From Burkholderiales bacterium (lineage in GTDB: Bacteria > Pseudomonadota > Gammaproteobacteria > Burkholderiales > Burkholderiaceae_C): DNA of 33,854 nt. Shown in pieces: positions 6,576 through 15,660 of this stretch. Below the pieces are notes generated by a model that had not been told where the DNA came from, made no database searches, and saw nothing but the letters and a program-made list of their open reading frames with translations. Positions within the stretch are counted from its first letter, which is position 1, and every line of letters begins with the position of its first letter. A program made the position numbers and the translations under genes. Location: the NCBI GenBank assembly GCA_021732385.1, contig JAKFVA010000032.1:1-33854 (forward strand), written 5' to 3'.

Positions 6576-7904
6576 ATGGACAACTCCACGCTGATTCAGC
6601 GCAGCCTGCAACATGTGTGGCACCCTTGCACGCAAATGAAGCGGCACGAGTCGCGGCCACTTGTGCCCATCGCCAAGGCCCAAGGCGTGTGGCTATATGA
6701 CTTTGAAGGTAACCGCTACCTTGACGGCGTCAGCTCTTGGTGGGTCAACCTGTTTGGTCACAGCCACCCGCACATCAAGGCGACGCTGGTGGCGCAACTT
6801 GAACAGCTCGACCACGTCATGCTGGCGGGATTTACCCATGAGCCCGTTGTCGAACTGTCCGAAAAGCTCGGACAGTTGACCGGTCTAGGCCATGCTTTTT
6901 ACGCCAGCGACGGCGCCTCAGCCACTGAGATTGCCTTGAAGATGAGCGCCCATTTTTGGCGCAACAGCGGCCGGCCTCAGAAGTGCTGCTTTGTCGGTTT
7001 GGCGGGCGGTTACCACGGCGAAACCGTGGGCGCGCTGGCGGTCACCGACATCGCGCTTTTTCGGGAAGCCTACGCACCGCTGGTGCGGCTGGCCGCCACC
7101 GTGCCCAGCCCCGACGCACGTTCAGCGCAGCCGGGTGAAAGCGCCGCCGACGTTGCCACGCGCGCTGCTGCTGCGCTGCAAGTCTGGCTAGAAGTGCACC
7201 ACGCCAACACGGCAGCGCTGATTGTCGAGCCGATGGTGCAGTGTGCCGCCGGCATGGCCATGCACGATGCCAGTTACTTGCAGCAGGTGCGTGCGCTGTG
7301 CGACCGCTATGACGTGCATCTGGTGGTCGATGAAATTGCCACCGGCTTTGGCCGCACAGGAACGATGTTTGCGCACCAGCAAGCCGGCATTCGGCCAGAC
7401 TTCATCTGCCTGTCCAAAGGCCTGACCGGCGGCACGCTGCCGCTCTCCGCCGTACTGACCACCGACACCGTCTACCAAGCCTTTTACGACGATGACGTTG
7501 CTCGCGGCTTTTTGCATTCGCACTCTTACACCGGCAACCCGCTGGCCTGCCGCGCCGCGCTGGCCACGCTGGAACTGTTTGAGCAAAACGATGTGCTGGC
7601 CCACAACATCACCTTGGCCAAGACCATCAGTCAAGCCTTCGCGCCCTTGATCGGCCATGCACGCATCAAAAATGCCCGGCAACTCGGCATGATGTGGGCC
7701 TGGGATGTGGACACCACGGCGCCTACTTTTTCACGGACCTACCAGCAACACGCCATGGCCAACGGCGTGCTGCTGCGGCCGATTGGCAATACGATTTACG
7801 CCATGCCGCCGTATGTGATGGACGAGGACACCGCCAGCCACTTGGCACGCGGTGCGCTGGCCGCACTAGAAGCCACACTGGCAGAAGACAGCACCCATGC
7901 TTGA
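6576..7904 (+). CDS. bioA: Adenosylmethionine-8-amino-7-oxononanoate aminotransferase
   Basis: BioA transfers the amino group of S-adenosylmethionine to 7-keto-8-aminopelargonate, giving 7,8-diaminopelargonate in biotin synthesis. The 442-residue protein has the typical N-terminus HVWHPCTQMKRHE, the SSWWVNLFGHSHP substrate region, a GGYHGET motif, the VVDEIATGFGRTG cofactor region and the PLP lysine in LSKGLTGG (Lys281). Length fits the family. The ATG at 6576 is chosen because MDNSTLIQRSLQHVW matches family N-termini; the ribosome binding site is weak. The gene overlaps bioD by 8 nt. Island and IS debris ends about 75 bp upstream, so the original promoter may have been replaced. Confidence 0.96.
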   Translation: MDNSTLIQRSLQHVWHPCTQMKRHESRPLVPIAKAQGVWLYDFEGNRYLDGVSSWWVNLFGHSHPHIKATLVAQLEQLDHVMLAGFTHEPVVELSEKLGQLTGLGHAFYASDGASATEIALKMSAHFWRNSGRPQKCCFVGLAGGYHGETVGALAVTDIALFREAYAPLVRLAATVPSPDARSAQPGESAADVATRAAAALQVWLEVHHANTAALIVEPMVQCAAGMAMHDASYLQQVRALCDRYDVHLVVDEIATGFGRTGTMFAHQQAGIRPDFICLSKGLTGGTLPLSAVLTTDTVYQAFYDDDVARGFLHSHSYTGNPLACRAALATLELFEQNDVLAHNITLAKTISQAFAPLIGHARIKNARQLGMMWAWDVDTTAPTFSRTYQQHAMANGVLLRPIGNTIYAMPPYVMDEDTASHLARGALAALEATLAEDSTHA

Positions 7905-8595
7905 GCTGCAAAAATTTTCGGTCTTTGTCACCGGCACCGATACCGGCGTTGGCAAAACGCTGGTGAGTGCGGCATTGCTGCACGCGCTGGCCCGTCACTA
8001 CCCGCGCGTCGTCGGCATGAAGCCGGTGGCGGCCGGAACCACGCTGGTGGACGGCGTTCAAGCCAACGATGACGTGTTGGCACTGCGCGCGGTCTCCAAC
8101 TGCCCGGTACCGCCTGAACTCGACAACCCGGTGCTGCTGCCAGATCCGCTGTCGCCGCATATTGCTGCCGCGCGCGCCGGTGTGGAAATTTCCATCGCGC
8201 ACTTGGTCGCTTGCCAGCAACAATTGCTGGCGCACGCCGATGCAGTCGTGGTTGAAGGCGCAGGCGGTTTCATGGTGCCGCTCTCCGACACACAGACCGG
8301 CGCCGATCTGGCGCAAGCGCTGGGTCTGCCCGTAGTGCTGGTTGTTGGCCTGCGGCTGGGTTGCCTCAACCACGCGTTACTGACAGCTGGGGCCATTCGC
8401 GCACGCGGTCTCACGCTGGCGGGCTGGGTCGCCAACCATGTGGACCCCGACATGCTGGCGCAAGCTGACAACATCGCTTTTTTGCAACAACAACTCCAGG
8501 TGCCGCTGCTCGCAAGCATTGCTCACCAAGCGCATCCTGAGGCCAGAGATATCCACCTTGAACTCCCGCGCACATGGCAAACACCGCGTCTTTAA
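7897..8595 (+). CDS. bioD: Dethiobiotin synthetase
   Basis: BioD closes the ureido ring of dethiobiotin from diaminopelargonate, CO2 and ATP. The 232-residue protein has the family P-loop GTDTGVGKT at residues 13-21, KPVAAG after the first helix, [12 protein letters not shown] in the middle (substrate/ATP side) and [13 protein letters not shown] near residue 150. It overlaps bioA by 8 nt and bioF by 22 nt, consistent with coupled translation in one operon. Confidence 0.96.
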   Translation: MLELQKFSVFVTGTDTGVGKTLVSAALLHALARHYPRVVGMKPVAAGTTLVDGVQANDDVLALRAVSNCPVPPELDNPVLLPDPLSPHIAAARAGVEISIAHLVACQQQLLAHADAVVVEGAGGFMVPLSDTQTGADLAQALGLPVVLVVGLRLGCLNHALLTAGAIRARGLTLAGWVANHVDPDMLAQADNIAFLQQQLQVPLLASIAHQAHPEARDIHLELPRTWQTPRL

Positions 8596-9791
8596 CTGGC
8601 TCTTGGCTTGACGAATTTCCAGCGCGTCTTAGCGAGCTGGACCAAGCGCACTTGCGCCGCCAACGGCAAGTGGTGGAGCCTGAAGATGGCGCCTACTTGT
8701 GCGTCAACGGGCAACGTCTGCTGGCTTTTTGCAGCAACGACTACCTAGGACTGGCCAATCACCCGGCGCTGGTGCAAGCCGCCTGCGACGGCGCACGTGC
8801 TTATGGCGTCGGCTCGGGTGGCTCGCCCTTGGTCAGCGGTCACAGCAGCGCCAACGATGCGCTGGAGCACGCGCTGGCCCGCTTTGTGATCCTGCCGCGT
8901 GCGCTTTACTTTTACGCTGGCTACGCCACCAACATCGGCATCGTGCCGGCACTGGTGAGCAAGGGCGACGCGATTTTTTCGGATGCACTGAATCACGCCT
9001 GTCTGATCGACGGCGCACGTCTGTCTGGCGCTCAGATTCACCGCTATGCGCATGCCGACATGGCGGCGCTGGAACAGCAACTCGCGAGCAGCCCGGCACC
9101 GCGCAAACTCGTCCTCAGCGACGCCGTGTTCAGCATGGAAGGTGATGTCGCTGATGTGCCGGCGCTGTTGGCGCTCTGCGAACGCCACGACGCCTTGTTG
9201 CTGCTAGACGACGCGCACGGCTTTGGCGTGCTCGGCCCGCAAGGGCGCGGTTGCCTGGCCCACTTCAACTTGTCGGGTCAGAACGCCTCGCCGCGTGTTC
9301 TTTACATGGCCACACTGGGCAAGGCCGCAGGCGTGGCCGGGGCTTTTGTCGCGGGTAGCGAAGCGCTGGTGGAATGGTTGCTGCAAAAAACCCGCAGTTA
9401 TATTTTTGCCACTGCTGCGCCCGCGTTGTTGGCCAGCGCCTTGCAAATCAGTCTGCAATTGATCGAGCAAGACGAGTGGCGGCGTGAACACCTGCAGAGA
9501 CTGATTGCGCGTTTAAGGACCGGTCTCAACCAAGGCCTGCAAGGCAGTTCATGGCAACTCGGCGTATCACCGACTGCCATTCAACCGCTGCTGATCGGCC
9601 CCAACGACGCAGCGCTGGGCGTGATGCAGGGCCTGCGCGAACGCGGCTTGTGGGTGCCGGCGATTCGCCCGCCCACCGTAGCAGAAGGCACGGCACGATT
9701 GCGCATTGCCTTGTCAGTGGCGCACACCGAGGCCGACATTGACCGCTTGGTGCAAGCCCTGACGGCACTGGCCAAGCCAGCTGCCGCATGA
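8574..9791 (+). CDS. bioF: 8-amino-7-oxononanoate synthase
   Basis: BioF condenses pimeloyl-thioester with alanine to form 7-keto-8-aminopelargonate, upstream of BioA. The 405-residue alpha-oxoamine synthase shows [13 protein letters not shown], the [14 protein letters not shown] glycine-rich region, [18 protein letters not shown], and the PLP lysine in MATLGKAAG (Lys250). It ends directly at the bioB fragment: the TGA at 9789-9791 is followed at once by codons in BioB frame. Order bioA-bioD-bioF differs from E. coli bioBFCD. Confidence 0.96.
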   Translation: MANTASLTGSWLDEFPARLSELDQAHLRRQRQVVEPEDGAYLCVNGQRLLAFCSNDYLGLANHPALVQAACDGARAYGVGSGGSPLVSGHSSANDALEHALARFVILPRALYFYAGYATNIGIVPALVSKGDAIFSDALNHACLIDGARLSGAQIHRYAHADMAALEQQLASSPAPRKLVLSDAVFSMEGDVADVPALLALCERHDALLLLDDAHGFGVLGPQGRGCLAHFNLSGQNASPRVLYMATLGKAAGVAGAFVAGSEALVEWLLQKTRSYIFATAAPALLASALQISLQLIEQDEWRREHLQRLIARLRTGLNQGLQGSSWQLGVSPTAIQPLLIGPNDAALGVMQGLRERGLWVPAIRPPTVAEGTARLRIALSVAHTEADIDRLVQALTALAKPAAA

Positions 9792-10055
9792 GTCAAGGCG
9801 CTGGGCTTGGAGACCTGCGCGACCTTGGGCATGCTGGAAGACGGCCACGCCCAAACCCTGCAAAGCGCCGGCCTTGACTACTACAACCACAACCTTGATA
9901 GCGCGCCCGATTTTTACGGCGACATCACCACCACGCGCGACTACCAAGACCGGCTGGACACGCTGGCACGGGTGCGCAGCGCCAGCGTCAAGGTCTGCTG
10001 CGGCGGCATCGTCGGCATCGTCGGCATGGGCGAAACGCGCTGCCAGCGCGACTGA
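9792..10055 (+). pseudogene. bioB: Internal fragment of biotin synthase (bioB remnant)
   Basis: Immediately after the bioF stop the frame reads [45 protein letters not shown] and KVCCGGIVG. These are the central part of BioB (about residues 140-230 of the E. coli protein). The N-terminal CxxxCxxC radical-SAM motif and the C-terminal third are missing. A 9-bp tandem duplication (ATCGTCGGC at 10008-10016 and 10017-10025) adds three residues inside GGIVGMGET, and the frame stops at TGA soon after. It cannot make a working enzyme. A full bioB must lie elsewhere if the strain makes biotin. Confidence 0.9.
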
Positions 10056-10155
10056 CATCAGCCAATGGCTGAGCCAGGGTAGTCAAGTCGAAGCGCCATG
10101 TTGGCCAGTCGCTGGCCCCGCGTCCGCAAATGCGAGCCAACTAAGGACCCATCCA

Positions 10156-10212
10156 AAGGGATACACTCAAGCCTTCATTTTGGGGTGCCATCCGCGTACG
10201 GGTGTATCCCTT
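10156..10212. repeat. 11-bp perfect inverted repeat in the bioB'-tctC gap
   Basis: AAGGGATACAC (10156-10166) and GTGTATCCCTT (10202-10212) flank a 35-nt centre. It is too widely spaced and lacks a T-run for a normal terminator. It could be the end pair of a small non-autonomous element, an operator or a long hairpin. The rest of 10056-10432 shows no gene; AT-rich DNA occurs near 10225-10260. Confidence 0.5.
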
Positions 10213-10292
10213 GCAAGGCTCTCTATTCAGTTAAGCCGTTGATTTTTAACTGAAAATAGATGGTGGATTTGGTGGGAGTGTTGCCCTTTGGT

Positions 10293-10312
10293 TCCCCCCA
10301 GCTCCACCACAA
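10293..10312 (+). other. Short tRNA/tmRNA 3'-end-like sequence
   Basis: CCCCCCAGCTCCACCA near 10295-10311 looks like the acceptor 3' end of a tRNA or tmRNA, and TGGTGGA near 10261 could pair with it, but no full cloverleaf or tmRNA can be drawn. It may be an old integration scar. Weak evidence. Confidence 0.2.
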
Positions 10313-10432
10313 AAAAACAATTCACGCCAATGCAGCCATTGGCGCGGGTTTTATCCAAAATACAGGCAGCGCAGCGCAGGGCATGCGTCTTAGCTTGCCA
10401 AGTCAGTCAAAATAATCCCAGGAGATCAAACC

Positions 10433-11404
10433 ATGAAACGACGCATCTTGTTGCAGGCCATGCCTGCACTGATTTACGCGCCCCAGTTGGCCATGGCGCA
10501 GGCGGCTTATCCAGTCAAGCCCATCCGCTACATCGTGCCGGTCACAGCAGGTGGTGGCAGCGACACGGTGGGCCGCACAGTAACCGAGCGTTGGGGCGGC
10601 GTGCTCAAGCAAAATTTTGTGGTTGATAACCAAGGTGGTGGTGGTGGCGTAATTGCCAGTCAAACCACGGCCCGTGCTGCGCCTGATGGATATACCTTAA
10701 TGCAAGGCTATGTGGCCACCCACGGCACCAGTCCGGCGACACGCAAGCTGCCATACGATGCCATCAAGGACTTCACTGCCATAGGCATGATTGGCACAAC
10801 GCCCAATGTGCTGGTGGTCAACGCTAATCTGCCTGTGGCCAACCTCAAGGAGTTCGTTGAGTATGTGAAGAAAAATCCTGGCCGTATCAGCTATGGCTCG
10901 GCTGGTCAGGGCTCGCTCACGCACCTGACCATGGAACTGTTCAAGCAGCAGATCAATCATTTCATGGTGCACATTCCGTACCGGGGCGTTGCCCCAGCCT
11001 TTACCGATTTGATTGGTGGGCAAACCCAGGCCATGTTTCCCGGCCTAGCCGCCGCCGTGCCACATATCCGCTCGGGCCGTGTGCGCCCTTTGGCGGTTAC
11101 CGGTCTAACGCGCCACCCGCAGTTCAAGGACGTGCCAACGCTCGATGAATCGGGTTTCAAGGGCTTTGATGCGCAGCAATGGTACGGCGTGGTGGGCCCG
11201 GCGGGCATGCCTGCGCCCATCGTGAAGCAGTTGAGCGACACCCTGGCCCAAGTGCTTAGGGCACCCGACCTGCGAGACAAGCTGGCCATTGAGGCGATAG
11301 AGCCGGTGGTGATGTCGCCCGAGCAGTTCGCCACCTTCATCAAAGCCGACATCGCCCGCTGGACCCAGTTGGCCAAAGACCGCAAGATTGAACTCGACAA
11401 CTGA
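10433..11404 (+). CDS. Bug/TctC-family periplasmic solute-binding protein
   Basis: The 323-residue protein has a signal peptide (MKRRILLQAMPALIYAPQLA, cleavage near MAQA) and then the Bug-fold signatures YPVKPIRYIVPVTAGGGSDT, VDNQGGGGGVIA and PDGYTLMQGYVATHG. The last part carries the usual QQWYGVVGPAGMPAPIV. Bug proteins bind carboxylates in the periplasm and work with tripartite tricarboxylate transporters or as orphan sensors; no TctA/TctB is present here. AGGAGAT precedes the ATG. It is the first gene of a three-gene run with a PrpD-family protein and a hydroxyacid dehydrogenase, so the ligand is probably a hydroxy- or tricarboxylic acid (inference). Confidence 0.93.
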   Translation: MKRRILLQAMPALIYAPQLAMAQAAYPVKPIRYIVPVTAGGGSDTVGRTVTERWGGVLKQNFVVDNQGGGGGVIASQTTARAAPDGYTLMQGYVATHGTSPATRKLPYDAIKDFTAIGMIGTTPNVLVVNANLPVANLKEFVEYVKKNPGRISYGSAGQGSLTHLTMELFKQQINHFMVHIPYRGVAPAFTDLIGGQTQAMFPGLAAAVPHIRSGRVRPLAVTGLTRHPQFKDVPTLDESGFKGFDAQQWYGVVGPAGMPAPIVKQLSDTLAQVLRAPDLRDKLAIEAIEPVVMSPEQFATFIKADIARWTQLAKDRKIELDN

Positions 11405-11422
11405 TTGCCCGGAACAACACCT

Positions 11423-12823
11423 ATGGCCCGAAATACCCAGGTCGCCGCTGACCACAATGCCCCGCCCGTCACCCAACTCCTTGCGCAATTTGTCGCTACC
11501 CATCCCGGCTACCTGGCCGGTGGCTGGAGCGCTGCGCTCGACCATGAGGCGCACCGTACATTTTTCAACTGGCTGGGTTGCGCAGTAGGTGCTGCTCAGC
11601 ACGAAGCTGCTGATGCTGCGCTGGCTGCTGTACAAATGCTGCAACCCGCGCCGCAGGCCAGCGTGCTGGGCCGCCACCAGAAAGTCGACATGGCCAGCGC
11701 CGCGCTGGTCAACGGTATCACCTCACACACCTTTGACTTTGACGACACCCACCTCAAAACCATCATCCACCCGGCCGGCCCGGTGGCCTCGGCGCTGCTG
11801 GCGCTGGCCGAGCACACCGGCAGTTCGGGCCGCGAGCTGATTGACGCGCTGGTGCTGGGCATTGACGTGGCCTGCCGTGTGGGCAACGCCATGTACCCTG
11901 AGCATTACGACCGTGGCTGGCACATCACCGGCTCCACTGGAACGCTCGGCGCGGCGGCCGCCTGTGCGCGCCTGTTCAAGCTGGATACCCAGAAAACCGC
12001 CATGGCCCTGGGCATTGCCGCCTCGCAGCCGATTGGCATGCGCGAGCAGTTTGGCACCATGAGCAAGCCGTTTCATCCCGGCGCAGCGGCACGCGCGGGC
12101 CTGATGTCGGCGCTGTTGGCGCGCCACGGCTTTACTGCCAGCGCCAAAGCGCTGGAAGCACCGCGCGGCATGATGCAAACCGTCTCGACCAAGAACGACT
12201 GGAACGAAATTACCCATGATCTCGGCCAGCGTTTCGAGATTGCATTCAACAGCTACAAACCGTTCGCCTGCGGCATCGTGGTGCACCCCAGCATCGACGC
12301 CTGCGTGCAGTTGCGCGCCCTGTTTGCGCAGCAAGGCATCACGCTGGCACAAGTTGAGCGCATCGAGCTCAAGGTGCATTCGCTGGTGCTCGAGCTCACT
12401 GGCAAGAAAGAGCCGGCCGATGGTTTGCAGGCCAAGTTCAGCGTCTACCACGGCTGCGCCGCCGGCCTGACATTTGGCCGTGCCGCCGAAGATGAATTTT
12501 CTGACGCCGTGGTCAACCGCGCCGACATGGTGGCGCTGCGCCGCAAAGTCGCAGCCACGGTGGACGATTCGATTGACGAGGCCAGCGCCGATGTAGTGGC
12601 CGTGCTCGCTGACGGGCGCCGCCTGCATGTGTTTGTCGAGCATGCCATCGGCTCGGTGCAAAACCCCATGACCGACACCATGCTCGAAGCCAAATTCCGC
12701 GGCTTGTCCGAGCCGATTTTGGGGGCCGCCGCCACCAGCCAACTGATCAAAGCGTGCTGGGCCATTGGCAACGCGCCCAGCGTTAAGGCGGTGGTTGGCT
12801 TGGCCACGCCAGTCCGTCCATGA
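11423..12823 (+). CDS. MmgE/PrpD family protein
   Basis: The 466-residue protein belongs to the MmgE/PrpD fold (2-methylcitrate dehydratase, itaconate-CoA-related and cis-aconitate decarboxylase relatives). Visible markers are NGITSHTFDFDDTH (active-site region, residues about 100-113), HPAGPVASALLALAEH, a GWHITGSTGTLGAAAA segment and KPFACGIVVHPSIDA. Members dehydrate or decarboxylate tricarboxylic and related acids. It starts 18 nt after the Bug gene and overlaps the dehydrogenase by an ATGA. ATG 11423 is used; TTG 11405 is an alternative. It is not accompanied by prpB or prpC, so propionate catabolism is unlikely as its role. Confidence 0.9.
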   Translation: MARNTQVAADHNAPPVTQLLAQFVATHPGYLAGGWSAALDHEAHRTFFNWLGCAVGAAQHEAADAALAAVQMLQPAPQASVLGRHQKVDMASAALVNGITSHTFDFDDTHLKTIIHPAGPVASALLALAEHTGSSGRELIDALVLGIDVACRVGNAMYPEHYDRGWHITGSTGTLGAAAACARLFKLDTQKTAMALGIAASQPIGMREQFGTMSKPFHPGAAARAGLMSALLARHGFTASAKALEAPRGMMQTVSTKNDWNEITHDLGQRFEIAFNSYKPFACGIVVHPSIDACVQLRALFAQQGITLAQVERIELKVHSLVLELTGKKEPADGLQAKFSVYHGCAAGLTFGRAAEDEFSDAVVNRADMVALRRKVAATVDDSIDEASADVVAVLADGRRLHVFVEHAIGSVQNPMTDTMLEAKFRGLSEPILGAAATSQLIKACWAIGNAPSVKAVVGLATPVRP

Positions 12824-13815
12824 GCGACCCCACGTCTACCCGCAGGCCACAGATTGTGGTGGTTGGCGATGCCGAACAAGCCTTGCGCCGCCTGGGCGAC
12901 TGGCGCCGCATTGAAACCCAGGCCGACGTCAAGGTGCACCACCTGCCGCTGCACGGCGCCGCTTTGGTCAGTGCGTTAAAAGATGCCGATGCGGTGGTGC
13001 TGGTGCGCGACCGCACACCCCTCGACGCCGCTTTGCTGGCGGCGCTGCCCAGGCTGCGCTACCTGGTGTTTACCGGCACGCGCAACACCACGCTGGACTT
13101 GGCGGCCTTGGCCGCACGGCAGATTCCGGTCAGCCATACCGAGTGGGGGCCGTCCAAAGACAGCACCTGTGAAATCACCTGGGCCTTGATTCTGGCTGCC
13201 ACACGCCAGTTAGAGCAGCAAACGGCCTTGCTGCGCCAAGGCCAGTGGCGTAGTAGCCAGCCCGAGCCGCTGGCTGGTGTGCTGCATGGCCAAACCCTGG
13301 GCCTGGTTGGCCTGGGCGAGATTGGTGGGCGCGTCGCCAAAGTGGGCCAGGCGCTTGGCATGAAAGTTATCACCTGGAGCCCGCGCATGACGCCTGAGCG
13401 CGCCGCTCTGCATGGTGCCACTTCCGTAACGCTGGAAGAATTGCTGGCTAGCGCCAAGGTGGTCAGCCTGCACTTGGTACCAACCCCGCCAACCCGCCAT
13501 TTACTCAACGCCCAGCGGCTGGCGCTGATGCGCCCGGACAGTTTGTTGGTCAACACCTCGCGCTCTGCACTGGTGGACACTGCTGCTTTGGTGTTGGCGC
13601 TACAAAAAGGGTGCCCCGGCTTTGCCGCGCTCGATGTATTTGACACCGAGCCACTGCCATTGGATGACCCGCTGCGCCAGCTGCCCAATGTGTTGCTTAC
13701 GCCGCATTTAGGCTTTGTTACCGAGCCGGTATTTCAGCAGTTTGCGAGTGGCGTGATTGATTGCCTACAGGCTTGGCTGGCGGGTCAGCCGTTGGTGCGT
13801 CTGGTGGCGCATTAA
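12820..13815 (+). CDS. D-isomer-specific 2-hydroxyacid dehydrogenase
   Basis: The 331-residue NAD(P)-dependent enzyme interconverts a D-2-hydroxyacid and a 2-oxoacid. The Rossmann motif GLGEIG is at residues 164-169. The catalytic trio is intact: Arg248 in NTSRSALVD, Glu277 in DVFDTEPLP and His296 in LTPHLGFV. Its ATG overlaps the PrpD stop (ATGA, 12820-12823), so the two are translationally coupled. With the Bug protein it forms an uptake plus two-step catabolic cassette. Which hydroxyacid is used cannot be told. The convergent CzcE-like gene ends 5 bp downstream. Confidence 0.93.
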   Translation: MSDPTSTRRPQIVVVGDAEQALRRLGDWRRIETQADVKVHHLPLHGAALVSALKDADAVVLVRDRTPLDAALLAALPRLRYLVFTGTRNTTLDLAALAARQIPVSHTEWGPSKDSTCEITWALILAATRQLEQQTALLRQGQWRSSQPEPLAGVLHGQTLGLVGLGEIGGRVAKVGQALGMKVITWSPRMTPERAALHGATSVTLEELLASAKVVSLHLVPTPPTRHLLNAQRLALMRPDSLLVNTSRSALVDTAALVLALQKGCPGFAALDVFDTEPLPLDDPLRQLPNVLLTPHLGFVTEPVFQQFASGVIDCLQAWLAGQPLVRLVAH

Positions 13816-13819
13816 GCGC

Positions 13820-14170
13820 TCAGTGCCCGCACTGCCGTGAATCGGGACTGATGTAGACCGTGAGTTGCTGTTGACCGAGCAGATTTTTAGCCACCGGCTG
13901 AAATGCAATCACAGAAGAAACCCGCAAAGTGTCAAATTGCCAATCCATGCGCTGACCATTTTGGGTATTGATAAAGCGCACACGCTCGTTGTGCTGCACA
14001 TTGACAAAACGGGTTGTCGAGTTAATGGCTATTTCGCGTTCAACCGAGCCATCTTCAATTGGCGTGCCAACCGCATCAGGGCTGGCGGCAAGCCCTGGTG
14101 TAACGGTTGCAATTAAAGCCATCGCCAGCAGGCCAGTGGCTTGTCGAGCAATCATCTGCATAAGGTTCAT
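13820..14170 (-). CDS. CzcE-like periplasmic protein
   Basis: This 116-residue exported protein starts MNLMQMIARQATGLLAMALI, a signal peptide ending near GLAASPDA. The mature part (VGTPIEDGSVEREIAINSTTRFVNV, RVRFINTQNGQ, WQFDT) matches the CzcE-like family, small periplasmic metal-binding proteins next to some heavy-metal resistance genes. No metal efflux genes are nearby. A histidine and a cysteine occur only at the extreme C-terminus (SRQCGH). The start at 14170 puts the signal peptide at the N-terminus. A duplicated upstream start at 14209 would add 13 residues (see the tandem repeat). Confidence 0.7.
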   Translation of the reverse strand: MNLMQMIARQATGLLAMALIATVTPGLAASPDAVGTPIEDGSVEREIAINSTTRFVNVQHNERVRFINTQNGQRMDWQFDTLRVSSVIAFQPVAKNLLGQQQLTVYISPDSRQCGH

Positions 14171-14241
14171 GCGTACTCCAGGGTGAGTTAATTTCTTGTT
14201 GGGGTTCATGCGTACTCCAGGGTGAGTTAATTTCTTGTTGG
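14164..14241 (-). repeat. Perfect 39-bp tandem duplication carrying the translation start
   Basis: Two identical 39-bp units (14164-14202 and 14203-14241) each contain the ribosome binding site CTGGAGTACGC and an ATG, in the same frame. The CzcE-like gene thus has two equivalent initiation sites 13 codons apart. Starting at the upstream ATG adds MNPNKKLTHPGVR before the signal peptide. The perfect identity implies a recent event. Confidence 0.95.
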
Positions 14242-14458
14242 CGGCGAGATTGCCACACCAACTCCTTATTGACTTGACGACGGGAGCGCAGTTCCCTGAA
14301 TCAAGTTTGCAGCTCACTTCTGGTGTCGATTTAAAAACACTAATAAGATGAATAAGTAATTAATTCATGAATATTTAGTAGTTTTAGTTTTTAAGAAATG
14401 CTTTCAGAATCCAGCTTTTGGAAATTTCTGTCTTCTGCATTTCAACTAGAGCCTCATC

Positions 14459-15511
14459 ATGACGCAACGCCGCCACTTCTTGCAGCTTCCCCTTGCCGCT
14501 GCCTTAACCAGTACGTTAGCTGGCAGTCTTGTCACTCTGATATTGCCCGCCCGAGCACAGCAAACCAGCAGCAATGCCCAAAGCCTGACGTTGCTCAACG
14601 TGTCCTACGACCCAACCCGAGAGCTGTATGTGGATGTCAACGCCGCCTTCGCCAAATTCTGGAAGGGCAAAACCGGCCAAGACGTGACCATCAAGCAGTC
14701 ACATGGTGGCTCCGGCAAGCAGGCGCGCTCAGTAATTGACGGGTTGGACGCCGACGTGGTCACGCTGGCATTGGCGGGTGACGTGGACGCGCTGCACAAA
14801 AACGGCGGCTGGATTCCCAAAGACTGGCAAAAACGCCTGCCGCAAAATTCGGCCCCCTACACCTCAACCATTGTGCTGGTGGTGCGCCAGGGCAACCCCA
14901 AAGGCATCAAGGATTGGGACAACCTGGTCAAGCCTGGGATCAGCGTCATCACGCCCAACCCCAAAACCTCGGGCGGCGCGCGCTGGAACTACTTGGCGGC
15001 CTGGGAGTTTGCCAAGCGCAAATTCGGCAGTGACGACAAAGCCAAGGCATTTGTCGCCCAGCTCTACGCCAATGTGCCCGTATTGGATACCGGTGCGCGC
15101 GGCTCGTCGGTCACATTTGCGCAGCGCGGCCAGGGCGATGTGTTCATCTCATGGGAGAACGAGGCGTATCTGCTGGAAAAAGAGTTTGGTAGCAAGGTTG
15201 ATTTCATTTACCCCAGCCTCTCGATATTGGCCGAGCCACCGGTTACCGTGGTGGATAAAAACGTTGACAAAAAAGGTACGCGTGCCGCAGCCGAGGCCTA
15301 CCTAAACTTCCTCTATACCGACGAGGCACAAGACCTGATTGGCAAAAACTTCTACCGTCCCAGCTCGGCCAAGGCCCAGGCCAAGTACGCCAAGCAGTTG
15401 CCCAAGCTCAATTTATTCACTGTTGACGCGGCCTTTGGCGGCTGGGACAAGGCGGCCAAAGACCATTTTGCTGACGGCGCATCGTTCGACCAGATTTACG
15501 CCAAAAAATGA
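14459..15511 (+). CDS. sbp: Sulfate/thiosulfate ABC transporter periplasmic binding protein (first paralogue)
   Basis: The 350-residue protein has an RR-containing signal ([18 protein letters not shown], cleavage near ARAQQ) and the Sbp/CysP core: [56 protein letters not shown] and [10 protein letters not shown]. These residues form the oxyanion pocket in the family. It is followed by a second binding protein and then cysT, cysW and cysA. Upstream, 14318-14458 is strongly AT-rich with a 10-bp palindrome ATTCATGAAT (14363-14372), a likely control region, though no CysB site can be assigned. Confidence 0.95.
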   Translation: MTQRRHFLQLPLAAALTSTLAGSLVTLILPARAQQTSSNAQSLTLLNVSYDPTRELYVDVNAAFAKFWKGKTGQDVTIKQSHGGSGKQARSVIDGLDADVVTLALAGDVDALHKNGGWIPKDWQKRLPQNSAPYTSTIVLVVRQGNPKGIKDWDNLVKPGISVITPNPKTSGGARWNYLAAWEFAKRKFGSDDKAKAFVAQLYANVPVLDTGARGSSVTFAQRGQGDVFISWENEAYLLEKEFGSKVDFIYPSLSILAEPPVTVVDKNVDKKGTRAAAEAYLNFLYTDEAQDLIGKNFYRPSSAKAQAKYAKQLPKLNLFTVDAAFGGWDKAAKDHFADGASFDQIYAKK

Positions 15512-15660
15512 GCCCGCCTTAGCTTGGTATTCGTATAAAGAAATAACAAGACAGTTGTTGTTAGGGCGTCGGTGTTTGCAGACAATAAGAATTTGGTTTG
15601 CAGTCTGCCAAGCGTCGCAGGCAGCCAGATCAACCCTTATTTTTCAACACCAGAGACTGC

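Noticed and set aside
10255-10312. A terminator or tRNA from TGGTGGA...TCCACCA
   Set aside because: The 7-bp stem is followed by an A-run, not T, on the forward strand, and no cloverleaf forms.
11723-12742. A 339-codon reverse frame opposite the PrpD-family gene
   Set aside because: Antisense open frame caused by high GC; His/Gln-rich nonsense composition.
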